From the NCBI GenBank assembly GCA_904066235.2, contig CAJFCV020000002.1, forward strand, positions 3,596,001 through 3,660,000: a DNA stretch of 64,000 nucleotides, written 5' to 3'. The notes beneath the pieces are model-generated. The model saw only the letters and a program-made list of their open reading frames with translations. It was not told where the DNA came from and did not search any database. Positions 47,064 through 57,844 of the stretch are shown here, in pieces (the stretch's first letter is position 1; every line of letters begins with the position of its first letter). The stretch comes from Bursaphelenchus xylophilus. Its lineage: Eukaryota; Nematoda; Chromadorea; Rhabditida; Aphelenchoididae. A program made the translations under genes and the position numbers.

Positions 47064-48046
47064 CTCAATTTATCCCAGCCTTCACTATTTCGAGACAAAA
47101 CGCTCTCATCTAACCGCCAACTTCATCTTACTTTGTGCACTTTCACACAAACAAATGTTTAGGTTATGTGAGTGGGTGAGTGCAAGAAAAAGATAGCAGC
47201 ACGCGAATGTCGGGTAATTCCATGGTTACGAAATCCCGAACCCAGATTATTTATATGAGTTTTACATCATTTCAGGAAGTGAGTTTTGGTCAGTCTAGGG
47301 AAATATAGATTGTTATGAAATTTTTTTTGACATCTTTCCTGCTTCCTCATGTGAATAGCCTAAGGCATGGCTAATGAGATTTTTTTAAAACTTGGGGAAA
47401 TTTGAGATTAAGATTTTTAAAAGGCATGCGAAATTTTTACATTACGCTTTTCAAAAATTATCGACATTTTTTGGGCGAAAATCGAAAAATTTATATTTTT
47501 TTTGATTGTCAGCTTGAAAATTTATTTTCCCAACAAACTGATATGGCCGAAAAGTGAAGAAATCCAAAGTTTTGTATTGTTTTCCCTATTTTTCGGTGAA
47601 AAAATTGTTTTTATCGTCGCAAAAATCGGCCGCAAGAAGCGTATCTTACCATTCAATTTTTATAATACTTTTAACTTCATTTTCTTATATTTTATCCCGT
47701 AAACCCTCGCCAAAAGATGATTATAAAACGTCCCGACATTTTCCCCAGAAAAAAAGATGCTTTTTATATTATTGAACGCGACATGAGAACTATTTCCGGG
47801 CCGCTTAAACGTCCCCGTCCCTTGGGGCATTTTCCGGCGAATTTGGTCCAAAATATTTTCTTGCGCCTCGGAGTGTTGGAAGCGACGCCTACTTACAATT
47901 AGGGCGGTTTTTGGGAAGTGTTGAGAACAGGAGGGACGAATTGAATTAATTTCTTGGGTCCGTGAGAATGGGTAATATGTAATTCAAGGTGTTCTTTGGA
48001 CGTCTACCTTGTCTGGGGTTCACTACAATTTTTTTTGTTTAAAACA
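47064..48046. other. gene-less AT-rich stretch
   Basis: No exon chain found. Positions 47,560-47,900 are open in one plus-strand frame but AT-driven. Confidence 0.4.
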
Positions 48047-48415
48047 AGGAAGTGTGACACTCAGATTTTGATGAAAATTGGGACAAATTAGAGCAATTTT
48101 TTCTAACAGTTGTAAGGAATATACAAGACTTCTAGCTCGCGTTTTGCAGAAACGACAGAGATTTTTAGACCCTAATTTTGCAAAAAAAGTAAAAAATTTT
48201 TCGAAAATTTTGGCTTGAAAAAAGTCTTATCCCTATTTCGACTGTAGAAGGGAGTGTTTCCTCAAAAAATCAATTTTTTCCGTGCAATATTAGCAAAGAT
48301 ATGGCCAAAAATAGTTTTTTTTTGTCTGACCACTCTCCCTGTTCTGCGAACTCTCTCAACGTCGCAGGTTGTCGAATATCTCGGACGGCTCTGTAAAGTA
48401 AGCATGGCTGCAATC
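48047..48415. repeat. M4 copy, one end lost
   Basis: Starts CAAGGAAGTGTGACACTCAG and carries CTAGCTCGCGTTTTGCAGAA and CTGACCACTCTCCCTGTTCT. It ends in the TGTCGAATATCTCGG block without the right terminus. Confidence 0.65.
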
Positions 48416-48685
48416 TGGCCCGGCCTGTGGCATGAGCCCGGGCTCAAATTTCCAGGCCCGACCTGAACCCGGGTAAAATTCCTGGTGTACCTTATCAAGT
48501 TTTAAGAATTTTTCATTCTTTGAAAAACGTCTTAGCCGGATTTTTTGGACGCCAAGAAACTCTTGGAATTCTATTTTTCCTTTTCCGTGGAGAAGACCAG
48601 ACATTTTTTGTTTTCTTAATGTAGTTCTTACACATTTTCAAGTGATTTTTTTTTTCAAATTTTGCCATTCTACACATTGAGAGCT

Positions 48686-48808
48686 GTTTCATCGAAAATC
48701 GTATCTCCGTTGCCGAAAAAATGAATTGTCTCGCGGAAAAAACAAATTTCTTTTTACTTCAGCGACACAACCGACATTGTGCTCATTATTTTCCCGACAC
48801 GCTGATAT
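48686..48808. repeat. M1 MITE, left end lost
   Basis: Starts inside the element with TTTCATCGAAAATCGTATC and ends with the intact ATTATTTTCCCGACACGCTG. Confidence 0.7.
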
Positions 48809-49200
48809 TTTATTTTCTTTTATTTCAGTATGTTGTGCCTTTATACGTACATTTCCCGTCTTTGTTGTCCCCATTTTTTACGACAAAAATAATCCTTTTA
48901 TGTGAATTTATTGCCCTTTTTGCGCAAGGACACAAACAACCCTCCTAATACGGAATGATAAGAAAGTGACCAGTGCAATTTCTAAAACGTTTTTGTTTTT
49001 TCTAGACGCCCAACGGGGTGGTTCGGTTTTGGAATTGATCTTGCATGAGCCATTCGACTTTTTGTAGTGTTTGGAAAGTTTTTTAGTTGGGTTTTGCATA
49101 ATTTGGGGGGATAAAAGGCTTCAAAGTTTAGTGTACTTGCGGTCCCGTAAATGACAGGGAGGTTTCGTGATCTTTTTTTGGAGTCTATTTCCTTCTGTAT

Positions 49201-49350
49201 CTCGAAAATATAATGTGGAATTGTCGCAGCAAAATATCTCACCTCGTCGCAGACGCGAAAGGTTCCAGACGCGGCAAGTCGTCACAAAACGATGAACACC
49301 GATTTAAAGGCGAATCCGCGAATCCTCATTATTTTCCCGACAGACTGATA
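49201..49350. repeat. M1 MITE
   Basis: Left end CTCGAAAATATAATGTGGAA is worn. Right end ATTATTTTCCCGACAGACTG is intact. Confidence 0.7.
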
Positions 49351-49370
49351 GTACAGAGACTTATTTGTTG

Positions 49371-49476
49371 TCGGTCTGTCGGGAAAATAATGTGGCTTTA
49401 CACTGTTGAATAATGATAAAGAAAAGTATCAATGATGGTGCGACAGAATGCTAATATTTTCACGACGGACTGATAG
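49371..49476. repeat. M1 MITE, short
   Basis: Left end TCGGTCTGTCGGGAAAATAA, right end ATATTTTCACGACGGACTGA, with a reduced interior. Confidence 0.65.
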
Positions 49477-50064
49477 TAAAAAGAGCGAATTTTTTGGTCC
49501 CTTGCGATTCGTTGTACAGAGGTTTCACACTACACACTCCCACAGGGCACAGCGCATGCAGTTTGCTTCTGTCACCCTCCCCGCTCTATTATGACCACCA
49601 CTTACCTCCAAACCTTCCCTCAAAAGTCGTGCACGACCTTTTTACACACTTAAGTTACATTCTCAACCCTCAACTCGATTTGCATTTCGTATCGCGTGTG
49701 TAAACTTATTATGTGGGTGCATGAGTCCCCGCTTGAAGCGCACAATCTAATGTTTACCCGTTCAGCGCAACCCCTTAACCCCACCGTTGCACGGGCCTCA
49801 ACCACCTTCCGAGCTGGCAGCGGGACGCGAACGCGGTGGTCAGAAAAGCACGTCTGGCCGAAACTCCGGCCTCCAAAAACACCGGGTCGCCGCAACGTTG
49901 CAACGACCGCGCCGTCGTCGCAAACTCGCCCAACAAATCTTCTGCACGACGTTGATGTTTCAGCTGCTGATTTACTAATTCGCCGACGAATAATTCGGCT
50001 AACTGAGGCGCTAATTTTATTGGAATTGTAGTTACTTTACATTGTAATTACAATAGAGGAAGGG
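49477..50064 (+). promoter_or_regulatory. upstream region of the transporter gene
   Basis: A GC-richer block at 49,700-49,990 lies directly before the transporter gene. It is open in overlapping frames, but the translations lack any motif. I read it as promoter or 5' leader. No TATA box was identified. Confidence 0.35.
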
Positions 50065-53000
50065 ATGTTACAGCCAAATGGAGAGAAATGGAGGATCCTG
50101 GTGCTGTTCGGAGCAGTGTCGTCGTTTACGAATTTCCTGGTGAGTCAAGTTACAAACCTCTTGGTTCACTTACGGGAGAGGTGAAGTACCCCAAGTGTAC
50201 TTCTCAGATTTTGACGAAACTTGGCACAAATTTAGAATAATTTTCTCCTTTTTCAGGAAGGATATTCAAGTTCGTCCCCGAACACTGCCGGCAATAGTTT
50301 TCAACACTTTATAAACGACTCGTACATCAGTCGAGGAATGCAGGGAGGCTTGACAGAATGGCAATTCACTTGGTTTTGGTCATTCTTTTTGAATATTTGG
50401 TTTGTCGGATACATTATTGGAACGTTTATGACCCCTTTTTTTGCTGACACCTTTGGCAGGAAGAGTAAGTGACAGATGAAAAACAGTTTTTTGGCTATCA
50501 GTCTGTCGGGAAAATAATGACAATGTCGTTGCGGCGATCCTCGTCGCTGATGTGAAAAGCAATTTGACTTTTGCGCGATACAATTCATTTTAGCGATGCG
50601 ATTTTCGACGCGAAAGAGTGCTCATTATTTTCCCGACAGACTGATAGACATGATTTCGTTGCATGGTAGTTCGTTGTACAGGTCTCATTGTATTTTTTCC
50701 AGAAAGTCTGCTCTATGCTAACACCGTTTCCCTAATCTCAACGCTCATTTCGACCAGCTCGATTGCGGTCGCAATGCCGGAAGTTCTGTTCATCGGCCGA
50801 ATAATCGCAGCAGCGGCATCGGGCGTCTCGTTTGGTGCGCTGATTTTGTTCCTACAAGAGACAACACCTACGAATTTGCGAGGAATGGCCAGCTTCTTGA
50901 GCGAAACCTCCTATCTGGCGATGAACGTGGTTGGAATGGGGATGGGAATGGAGTCAGTGCTGGGGAAGCACTTGGTATTACTACTGGGTAAGTGGAATAC
51001 GGAAAAGGATATGCATTTTCTTCAAACTTTGCGAGTTTCCTCTAGTAAGACTACAGTGGCGGACCTGATCCAGTGGCAAAAAACGTACTGTTTTGCATCC
51101 TCCGTTTTGAAGAGAGTCTTTTCACTTGGAGAGGGAGGTATTTTGCTATATTTTTGATACTTCCCGGATGCAAAATGGCACGTTTTTTGCCACTGCATCA
51201 GGTCCGCCACCTCAAAAATCGCGGTTCAAAATTGGCCTACTGGCCCTTAAATTAAAGAAGATTCCGTAAAAATCAGTTCCTCATCCCTACTTTTTCAGGT
51301 TTCGGAGTAATCCCCGGGATTCTCGGGATTTTAATCATGATCCCCCTGAAAGAAACCCCCAAATATCTGCTGATTCATCGACACGACCAAGACGCAGCAA
51401 TCTCTGCTATAAAGTACTACCAAGGCAGCTACGTCAACTACAAGCTGATGTTCAACGACATGCTTAAAGAGAGCGCCAAAGGCTCGGTCGACATGACATT
51501 GCGGCAGGCTGCGGCCGAGGTTTTCCGACAATCCGCGCTGCGAAAAGCCACTTGTATTGGGATTGTGGCGCTACAACTGTGTGTCGGGATCTGGCCCATC
51601 GACTACATCTCGACGGACCTGCTGGAAGCGCATTTCAGCGGCGCTACAGCGCAGATCGTCTCGTTTATTTTTATATGCGCGAATTTCGTGGCAAGTCTAG
51701 TTGGGATGTGCTTGATTGAAAGGTTCGGCCGACGACCGCTGCTTCTCTGGTGTGGCGTTGCAAACACGTTGTGTTTGGCAGCTTACGTTATGTTTGACAG
51801 GTTGGCGTTCTACGTGAGCAAGGAGTACAGCTATGGATGTGTTGCGGCGTTGATTACCTATGGAATTACTTATGGGTAAGTGGGAATTCTAGAGTTATAC
51901 AATTTTGTGGAGGAAAGGGCGCGCTCTTAAAAACGGTTTTTTTAGTTGGAGAGGGACACATTTTGCTATATTTTTTGATACTTCCCGATGCAACATGGTA
52001 CGTTTTTCGCTACTGGACCAGGTCCGTCACTGTAGGCATCTGTTACAACCCTTTTTTTCCACCTTTCCTGTGCCTGGGGTCGTTAGATTTTGTGTTGACC
52101 CGAACTGTCCGCGACCCGAAAAGTCAAGACGCAAAATTTTTGGCTCGCATTTTGCAGAGATCATTGAGATTTTTAACACAAAATCTCGATGATATCTGCA
52201 AAATTCAGGTTAAAATTTTCCTAATTAGCCAGTTATAGCCTAGTACAAGTTTTGCCAATTTTTCGTCCATCGCAAATCACAACCTTTCAACCACTTTCCC
52301 CAGTAAAACACGTTCTTTTTTCAGCGCCGCACTAGGCCCAATTGCCTTCTTCATAACCGGAGAACTGGTCCCTCAACAGTTCCGATCGCTCGTCCAGTCC
52401 CTCGTGTTCGCCGTGAACACCACCACCAACTTTGCTTTCTCCTTTGTTACCCTCCCAATGTACCGCTGGATCGACGTTTGGTCCTTCATCCCACTTTTCA
52501 TCATCCCCTCGACCTTCTCCTTGATCTACCTGTACTTCCGGATGCCGGAGACGAGAGGTCGCGAAATTCACGACATTGTCAAGTCATTTGGGGCTGAAAA
52601 GCCCAAACTGGTGGTCACAATGCAAGCGCCAATCGTTCAGAAGCCATTTGCAACGTCAATTTCAGCGGCGGACCTAACACAAAAAGGTGGATTTTTGGAA
52701 AAATGTAAGGAGATTTGTCGCAAAATTTTGTAAGATATTCGTGGTAAAGTCTACCATATGCACTGTAAAAGTTTTGTTTATCGACCTAGCAATTTAGTTG
52801 AAAAGACATCAAAAAACATGTCAGTTATACCTAAAGTAATATAATTAGTTTCGAATTTTTGATTCATCCACGCCCAAAAAGGTGAAACAATATCCCAACT
52901 GCCAAAAAAACTGATTAATCATGTTTTCAGAAATTTTACTACGTCATGATGACGGATTTCTTGGAATATCTCAGAATTTCGAGACTTCCAATTTTTTCAC

Positions 53001-53270
53001 ATTTTTCTCAACCTTTTTGGTAGTCATATACAATAATACCCTCCAATTTTAGCCACACACCATCACAAAGACGTCACCGACATCAATGTTCAACTAGACG
53101 ATGTTAGACTTGAGATCAAGCCACTCAGTCGAATGGTGAACTCCCAACGAATGAGCATCGGCTCAGTTGGCTCGGCATCGGGCCGAAAGTTCATGGCCGA
53201 CATGCGACTGGTCGCCATGCTCGACTCGGACAGCGATCCCTCAATTACGGACAGCACGACAAACGGGTGA
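50065..53270 (+). CDS. sugar-transporter-like MFS protein (SLC2 family)
   Basis: A twelve-span facilitator of the glucose-transporter (SLC2/GLUT) class that would move hexoses or related solutes across a membrane. Exons 50,065-50,139, 50,257-50,464, 50,703-50,987, 51,299-51,875, 52,325-52,704 and 53,053-53,270 join in frame to 580 residues. Family signatures are in order: TFGRK (90-94) between spans 2 and 3, E147 with NLRG (152-155) after span 4, LKETPKYLL (206-214) in place of PESPRYLL, ERFGRRP (330-336) after span 8, GELVPQQFR after span 10 and MPETRG (455-460) after span 12. The canonical QQLSG before the sugar site reads LQLCVG, so the substrate may not be glucose. The tail of about 110 residues is cytosolic and serine-rich. 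The substrate is not predicted. Confidence 0.92.
50496..50646. repeat. M1 MITE in transporter intron 2
   Basis: Complete ends TATCAGTCTGTCGGGAAAAT and CATTATTTTCCCGACAGACT (then GATA). It makes up about two thirds of a 238-base intron and does not touch the splice sites. Confidence 0.82.
51052..51210. repeat. M3 element in transporter intron 3
   Basis: Ends CAGTGGCGGACCTGATCCAG and TGCATCAGGTCCGCCAC are inverted copies. The interior has GAGAGGGAGGTATTTTGCT. Confidence 0.8.
51921..52130. repeat. M3 half-copy followed by R4 fragment in transporter intron 4
   Basis: TTAGTTGGAGAGGGACACAT to GACCAGGTCCGTCACTGTAG is the right half of M3. TTTTGTGTTGACCCGAACTG and GACCCGAAAAGTC belong to R4. The same two repeats also sit side by side in the last intron of the fucosyltransferase gene. 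Confidence 0.65.
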
Positions 53271-53335
53271 AACGACAAATCTTTGAAAAAAACTTGTATG
53301 ATATGTGATTAGAAAAACTGGTAATAATAGTATTG

Positions 53336-53341
53336 AATAAA
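53336..53341 (+). terminator. poly(A) signal of the transporter gene
   Basis: AATAAA lies 66 bases past the stop codon. Confidence 0.65.
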
Positions 53342-53658
53342 ATCGAATTACATACGACTAATTGGCAAGCGATATTACCGGTTTTCCCCGATTTTCAACG
53401 GATTTCGACAGTTTTCTTCTCAGCGGAACACTTGACCCAAAAAGCCTGATGTGTCAAGTTTCTCACTTTTATTCTTCTTTCCAGAAAAAATAATTTTTGC
53501 TCGTCTTTGACCGCAGAATCCCGCGTGTTTTTCATATCAGTGGTAAGTGGGTCAATTCCCCTTCGATATTCTTTGGTTTTAGTGTATTTGGTCAGCAGAT
53601 AATATCGAAAAATTGGGGAAATACCTGAATGTTGAAGGGAGATTTGATAAGAAGTTCA

Positions 53659-53664
53659 TTTCAG
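53659..53664 (+). promoter_or_regulatory. trans-splice acceptor before cyn-11
   Basis: CATTTCAG ends 7 bases before the cyn-11 start codon with no upstream donor belonging to this gene. In nematodes this is the usual place for spliced-leader addition. Confidence 0.6.
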
Positions 53665-53671
53665 TGTTATC

Positions 53672-54459
53672 ATGAGTGAATGGGACCGATTGTCCGAGAA
53701 ACTTCGACATCCCGAGAACCCAGTTGTCTTCTTTCAAATGGCGGCAGGTGGTGGACCGATTGGGACGATAAAAATGGAGCTCTTTGCTGATGTGGTACCT
53801 AAAACCGCGGAGAATTTCCGACAACTTTGTACGGGCGAAATGAAACGAGATGGAGTGCCTGTCGGCTACAAAAATGCCCAGTTTCACAGGATTGTCAAGG
53901 ATTTTATGATTCAAGGAGGAGATTTTGTAAATGTAAGCTTTTCCGATATTGTTCTTTGGTCTTTAGACGAAAATTGATGGGGTGAATGTTTCATTGGTCG
54001 AATCACTGAGAAACCCGGAATAGACGTTCGCTTCACGACGAAGTGGCTATTTAGCAGCTTTTTTCGACGAAAAGATGTCGAAAATGAATTGTTTTGGCAA
54101 AAGGTTTTTGTAGTATGTGGCTAATCTAACCCATTACCAATTTTTTTTCTAATGAGCCGCATTTGCAGGGAGATGGCACTGGAATGACGAGTATCTACGG
54201 TCCTAAGTTTGCCGATGAGAATTTCGACCTGAAACACGACGAACCCGGGATATTATCCATGGCAAACGCCGGTCCCGACACAAACGGATGCCAGTTCTTC
54301 ATTACCTGCGCGCCTTGCGCCTTTTTGGATGGAAAACACGTTGTTTTTGGTCGAGTTCTTGATGGATTGTTGACAGTTCGGAAGATTGAGAACGTTCCCA
54401 CTGGGCAGAATGGAAAACCGAAGATTCCAGTTGTTATAGAGCAGTGCGGGGAGCTCTAA
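53672..54459 (+). CDS. cyn-11: cyclophilin H-type peptidyl-prolyl isomerase
   Basis: Cyclophilin H isomerises proline peptide bonds and binds the U4/U6.U5 tri-snRNP in the nucleus. Exons 53,672-53,932 and 54,169-54,459 give 183 residues, against about 177 for human PPIH. The match is close throughout: [51 protein letters not shown] and the end VVIEQCGEL. Catalytic residues R73, F78, M79 and Q81 are present. The tryptophan that contacts cyclosporin in most cyclophilins is F139 here ([12 protein letters not shown]), which predicts weaker drug binding but not lost activity. It lies upstream of rab-21 in a likely operon. As I recall, cyn-11 and rab-21 are also neighbours in C. elegans. Confidence 0.95.
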
Positions 54460-54568
54460 ATGCTCTTTAAATATTGGTAATTCAACTATGATACTCATAA
54501 TGACCTCGGATTTGTAAAAGTTGTTGAGTTGTTGTGCAAATTTTGAGGATTTTCAATTTATTTATTGG

Positions 54569-54685
54569 AATAAACATGGATAATATAAATTTGTCCGATT
54601 TTCCGAGGTTAAACTCCTTTCACTATCGGGAAATGTGTTTTATAGATTGAGAATTGTGTGATGATATTTTTTTTCGAAGGTGCAG
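54569..54685 (+). promoter_or_regulatory. intercistronic region between cyn-11 and rab-21
   Basis: AATAAA at 54,569-54,574 serves cyn-11. About 110 bases later TTTTTTTTCGAAGGTGCAG ends directly at the rab-21 ATG. A roughly 100-base gap from 3' end formation to splice acceptor is the signature of SL2 trans-splicing in nematode operons. Confidence 0.65.
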
Positions 54686-55696
54686 ATGACAGAAGGTAGC
54701 ACAACTCCAGAATCTTATAAGATTGTCTTGTTAGGAGATGGGGCTGTTGGCAAGTCCTCGATACTCCTAAGATACACCGAGGACAAGTTTAACGACAATC
54801 ATCAATCTACAATTCAGGTGAGTTGTTGTAAACTTCCTTTTTCCACGAAGAATTTGTCTTTTTTGTCAATTTTTTATATTACACTAGACAAATTTTCAAA
54901 AATTTTAATTTTTAGGCCGCTTTTGCCACGAAAGTGATATGGGTGGACAACAAACAAGTGGAATTGAATGTCTGGGACACTGCGGGTCAAGAGAAGTTCC
55001 ACGCGTTGGGTCCGATTTACTATCGGCATTCACAAGGCGCCCTGCTGGTCTATGATATTTCTGATGAGAAGTCGTTTCAAAGGGTAAGATCTTGAAGTTT
55101 TTTTGTTTTCTTGGCTTTTAGATAGACCTGAGTGAATTTTTACATTAGAAAATAAGGATAAAATGTAGAACTAGATGATCAATTTTGGAAAAGTAATCAA
55201 AAAAATCAACTCAAGTATAAGGTCAATTTCTCGACCTTTGATATATTTTCTTAGTTAGCCAGACCGCATAGGTCGGTAGTGTAGCTATGAAATTGATTTT
55301 GTTATTGATTTCGCCCAAAAATCGCTGAAAATAGTTAAAAATTATATTATCCTTCAGGTCCAAAAATGGGTCCTAGAATTAAACCGAATGCTTGGCCAAA
55401 ACTGCGTGCTGCGCATCGTAGGCAACAAACTGGACCTGGAAGCGCAACGACAAGTCCAACAACAGGACGCCAAAGCGTACGCCGACTCTGTCGGAGCTTC
55501 ATGGAGCGAAGTTTCAGCCAAAAACAACATAAATATCGAAGAGACCTTCCATGACCTCACAAAAGAGATCATGGCAAGGTCCATCGAGCTGCAGCTCTCT
55601 CGACTGGACCGTCAGCCCAGCCTGCGAAGCAGTCGGAGGACAATCCGAGTCGAGGACGACGCGAATTTCCAACCAACCTCCAAAAAGTGTTGTTGA
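54686..55696 (+). CDS. rab-21: Rab21 small GTPase
   Basis: Rab21 cycles between GDP and GTP on early endosomes and controls integrin and cargo traffic. Exons 54,686-54,817, 54,916-55,083 and 55,358-55,696 encode 212 residues, a normal length. The P-loop GDGAVGKS is at 17-24, T42 is in switch I, WDTAGQEKFHALGPIYY starts at 64 and is typical of Rab21, and NKLD (123-126) and SAK (153-155) complete the guanine-binding motifs. The protein ends CC, the site for double geranylgeranylation. The glutamine of the DTAGQ motif is present, so GTP hydrolysis should be normal. The start codon follows a splice acceptor directly, which fits trans-splicing in an operon with cyn-11. Confidence 0.95.
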
Positions 55697-55836
55697 TCAA
55701 CAAGATTCACTTTTTTGTTATCAAAATCAACAACTCAACTGCTGAGTTTGTAAATTTCATAACCTTTGAGAAGTTTTCTCTCACTTTCAACCTTCATTCC
55801 AGTCAAAAAGCCGGTGCATTCATCAATTTTAACGTT

Positions 55837-55842
55837 AATAAA
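55837..55842 (+). terminator. poly(A) signal of rab-21
   Basis: AATAAA lies 141 bases past the rab-21 stop codon. Confidence 0.55.
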
Positions 55843-56025
55843 CGCGAAAATGCAAAATCAAAAATTTTTGAATTTTTTTTTGTAAATTTTTGTTTTTATG
55901 CCGTGTGAATGTTCAATTTTCCTTATTATTTCCAACCAACAACCCGCAGAACTTCGTTGACAAACCTGCGAAAACATTGTTTACACTCGATCCATCAAGT
56001 GGTGGCTGTAATAAACGCCGTCTTG

Positions 56026-56032
56026 TATAAAA
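56026..56032 (+). promoter_or_regulatory. TATA box of the MIG-18-like gene
   Basis: TATAAAA lies 44 bases before the start codon. The short distance implies a very short 5' leader and transcription independent of rab-21. Confidence 0.55.
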
Positions 56033-56069
56033 GCGAAAGGAATTTGGGTATTTTTACTTCCATCAAAAA

Positions 56070-57591
56070 ATGATGGGCCCTTTGTTAGGTGTTTTTGTGC
56101 TGTTTGTTGCGGTGGAATGCTATCCATTGGAGGTTTTTGGACGTGCGAAACGATCGGAGATTATCCCGGGAAATCGAATTGTCCGCTATGAAATTCAGCC
56201 GATGCCGCATGTGCCGAGCAGTGGTAAGTTAAATAGGATTTGGAAATTTCAGTTGTATCGCGAGATAATAGACCATACGGGATTCGAGTCGAAATTTTCA
56301 GGTCGTGATGACAATTCCGACCGGTCATGACGGTCGTATCAGTCTGTCGGGAAAATAATGAGCGATCTGTCGCAACGAAAATAGCATCACCGCCGAGAAA
56401 ATAAATTGTACCGCGACAGAATTGGCCCAGAGACACTGCGCTCAGTATTTTCCCGACAGACTGATAATCACCTATCTAACCGGTCACATTAAAAACCGTG
56501 GACAAGTAAATCGGATGACCGGCCCGAATAGTCAACTTACCGGTCCGATCTGGCCATTTAACCGATTAGCCCTCTTCGAGTCGCTATTTTTCATTTTTTC
56601 CAGACAAATCTCAATGCCTCGACCGCACCGGAAAGCATCGCAAAGACGGCGAAGAATATGAATGCACCTTGGGGATATTCAAACTCAAATGTAATAAAGG
56701 ACAAGAAGAAGTCACTGGTATGTTGTTTTTGTATCCTTTTTTTCTATGCTTCCCGTTTAGCATGCCTTGGATCGGATCGAACAGACAAGAAGTGGATTAA
56801 GGTTGGAGAAACTTTGAATGTCAACGGATTCTGGCACAAATGCGAAAGGTTTGACAACAGCAGTGTGGTTTATCATCAAGGTATGAAGACTGTTTACAAA
56901 ATAGCCATTTTATACGATGAAACATGCCCAACGATTACTTGGACATGTTACATCATATAAAATGGATTTAAATTCGTTGCACCTCATTGAAGTTGCTGAA
57001 AACGATGTTCTCAGTTATTTTTCAACAATCTCATGAAGGTTTTATAGTCATGAAGTTATTTGACCATTTTATACGATGAAACATGTCCAAAGCTTAATTT
57101 GACATGTTTCATCGTATAAAATGGTAGTCTACAGTCGAAAAAATGAAAAATTTCTAGAGCTCTCGTGTCGCGACGAAAACCGCAAAGAAGTTCATGTGGG
57201 TGACGAAGTCATTGTAGCGTCGCTGCGTCTAAAATGCGTTGAAGGAGGCTACCTTCCAATTGGATGTTACATCCCGCACAAAGATGGAGGAATAAAGCTG
57301 AAAGAGGGCGAAGAAAAAACTATTGATGGATTCCCATTTACCTGTAAAACCGCGTCGTTGCATCGAAAGAAACGGGACGAAGTCAGCGCGTTGGGAGCGG
57401 GCGTTGCAGCGCATGGCGCGACGTCCTGGTCGCAAGTGCCATTCCCTTCAGCCGAAGAGTTGGGCAAAAGTGGATCCGAAATCAAAGCGGACCCAGAAAC
57501 TTCACCGGGAGCAACACAAACCGAACAAGTTGTGAATGCCAAGCCTGTAACTTTGGTTGCAGCGAAGGACAAGCCGAAAACATCAAGATAA
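56070..57591 (+). CDS. secreted cysteine-repeat protein of the MIG-18 type
   Basis: Related nematode proteins (MIG-18 in C. elegans, described as carrying a fibronectin type I-like domain) act in the extracellular matrix during gonad cell migration. Exons 56,070-56,223, 56,604-56,717, 56,761-56,880 and 57,158-57,591 encode 273 residues. A signal peptide spans about 1-17. A furin-type site RAKR is at 25-28. Four short repeats follow, each with a pattern like C..(D/R).......GE.......KC: 56-81, 91-117, 133-156 and 166-192. One exon boundary separates most of the repeats. The tail (194-273) is low-complexity, rich in Ala, Ser, Thr and Lys, and holds a KKR cluster. No catalytic domain is present. 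Introns 1 and 3 carry M1 and M2 elements. Orthology to mig-18 itself is not established. Confidence 0.85.
56337..56466. repeat. M1 MITE in intron 1 of the MIG-18-like gene
   Basis: Ends TATCAGTCTGTCGGGAAAAT and TATTTTCCCGACAGACTGAT. It lies within the intron at 56,224-56,603 away from the splice sites. Confidence 0.82.
56904..56965. repeat. M2 hairpin in intron 3 of the MIG-18-like gene
   Basis: GCCATTTTATACGATGAAAC pairs with TTACATCATATAAAATGG. First of a pair. Confidence 0.8.
57064..57124. repeat. M2 hairpin in intron 3 of the MIG-18-like gene, second copy
   Basis: CCATTTTATACGATGAAACA and TGTTTCATCGTATAAAATGG are perfect inverted copies. It ends 33 bases before the acceptor of exon 4 and begins 160 bases after the first copy. 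Confidence 0.85.
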
Positions 57592-57844
57592 TTAGGGTAT
57601 AATTGATTCGCATATTTGTCAATACCACACAGTTCATTTTATTGTACGCTTGGACTGCCATAAACGTGTCGTATAAATGGATAGTTGAAATAAGAGTCCA
57701 AAGAGTAAACATAATCGTCCAATTTGCGTTTCGTTTGCTTACGGTAATAGCTTTGCTTATACTGTTATTATTCCACAACACCAAAACAATCGAAAGGCTA
57801 GAAAAGGTACGTAGCTCTATTCTTGAGTAACCGTACTGCACTAA

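Noticed and set aside
49696..50031. 111-codon open frame before the transporter gene
   Set aside because: The translation has no motif, and it lies in a GC-richer block that more likely serves as promoter or leader.
57482..57841. Frames open on both strands just after the MIG-18-like gene, including a hydrophobic plus-strand one at 57,603-57,830
   Set aside because: No good start or splice site. AT-rich 3' flanking DNA easily gives Ile/Leu/Phe-rich translations.
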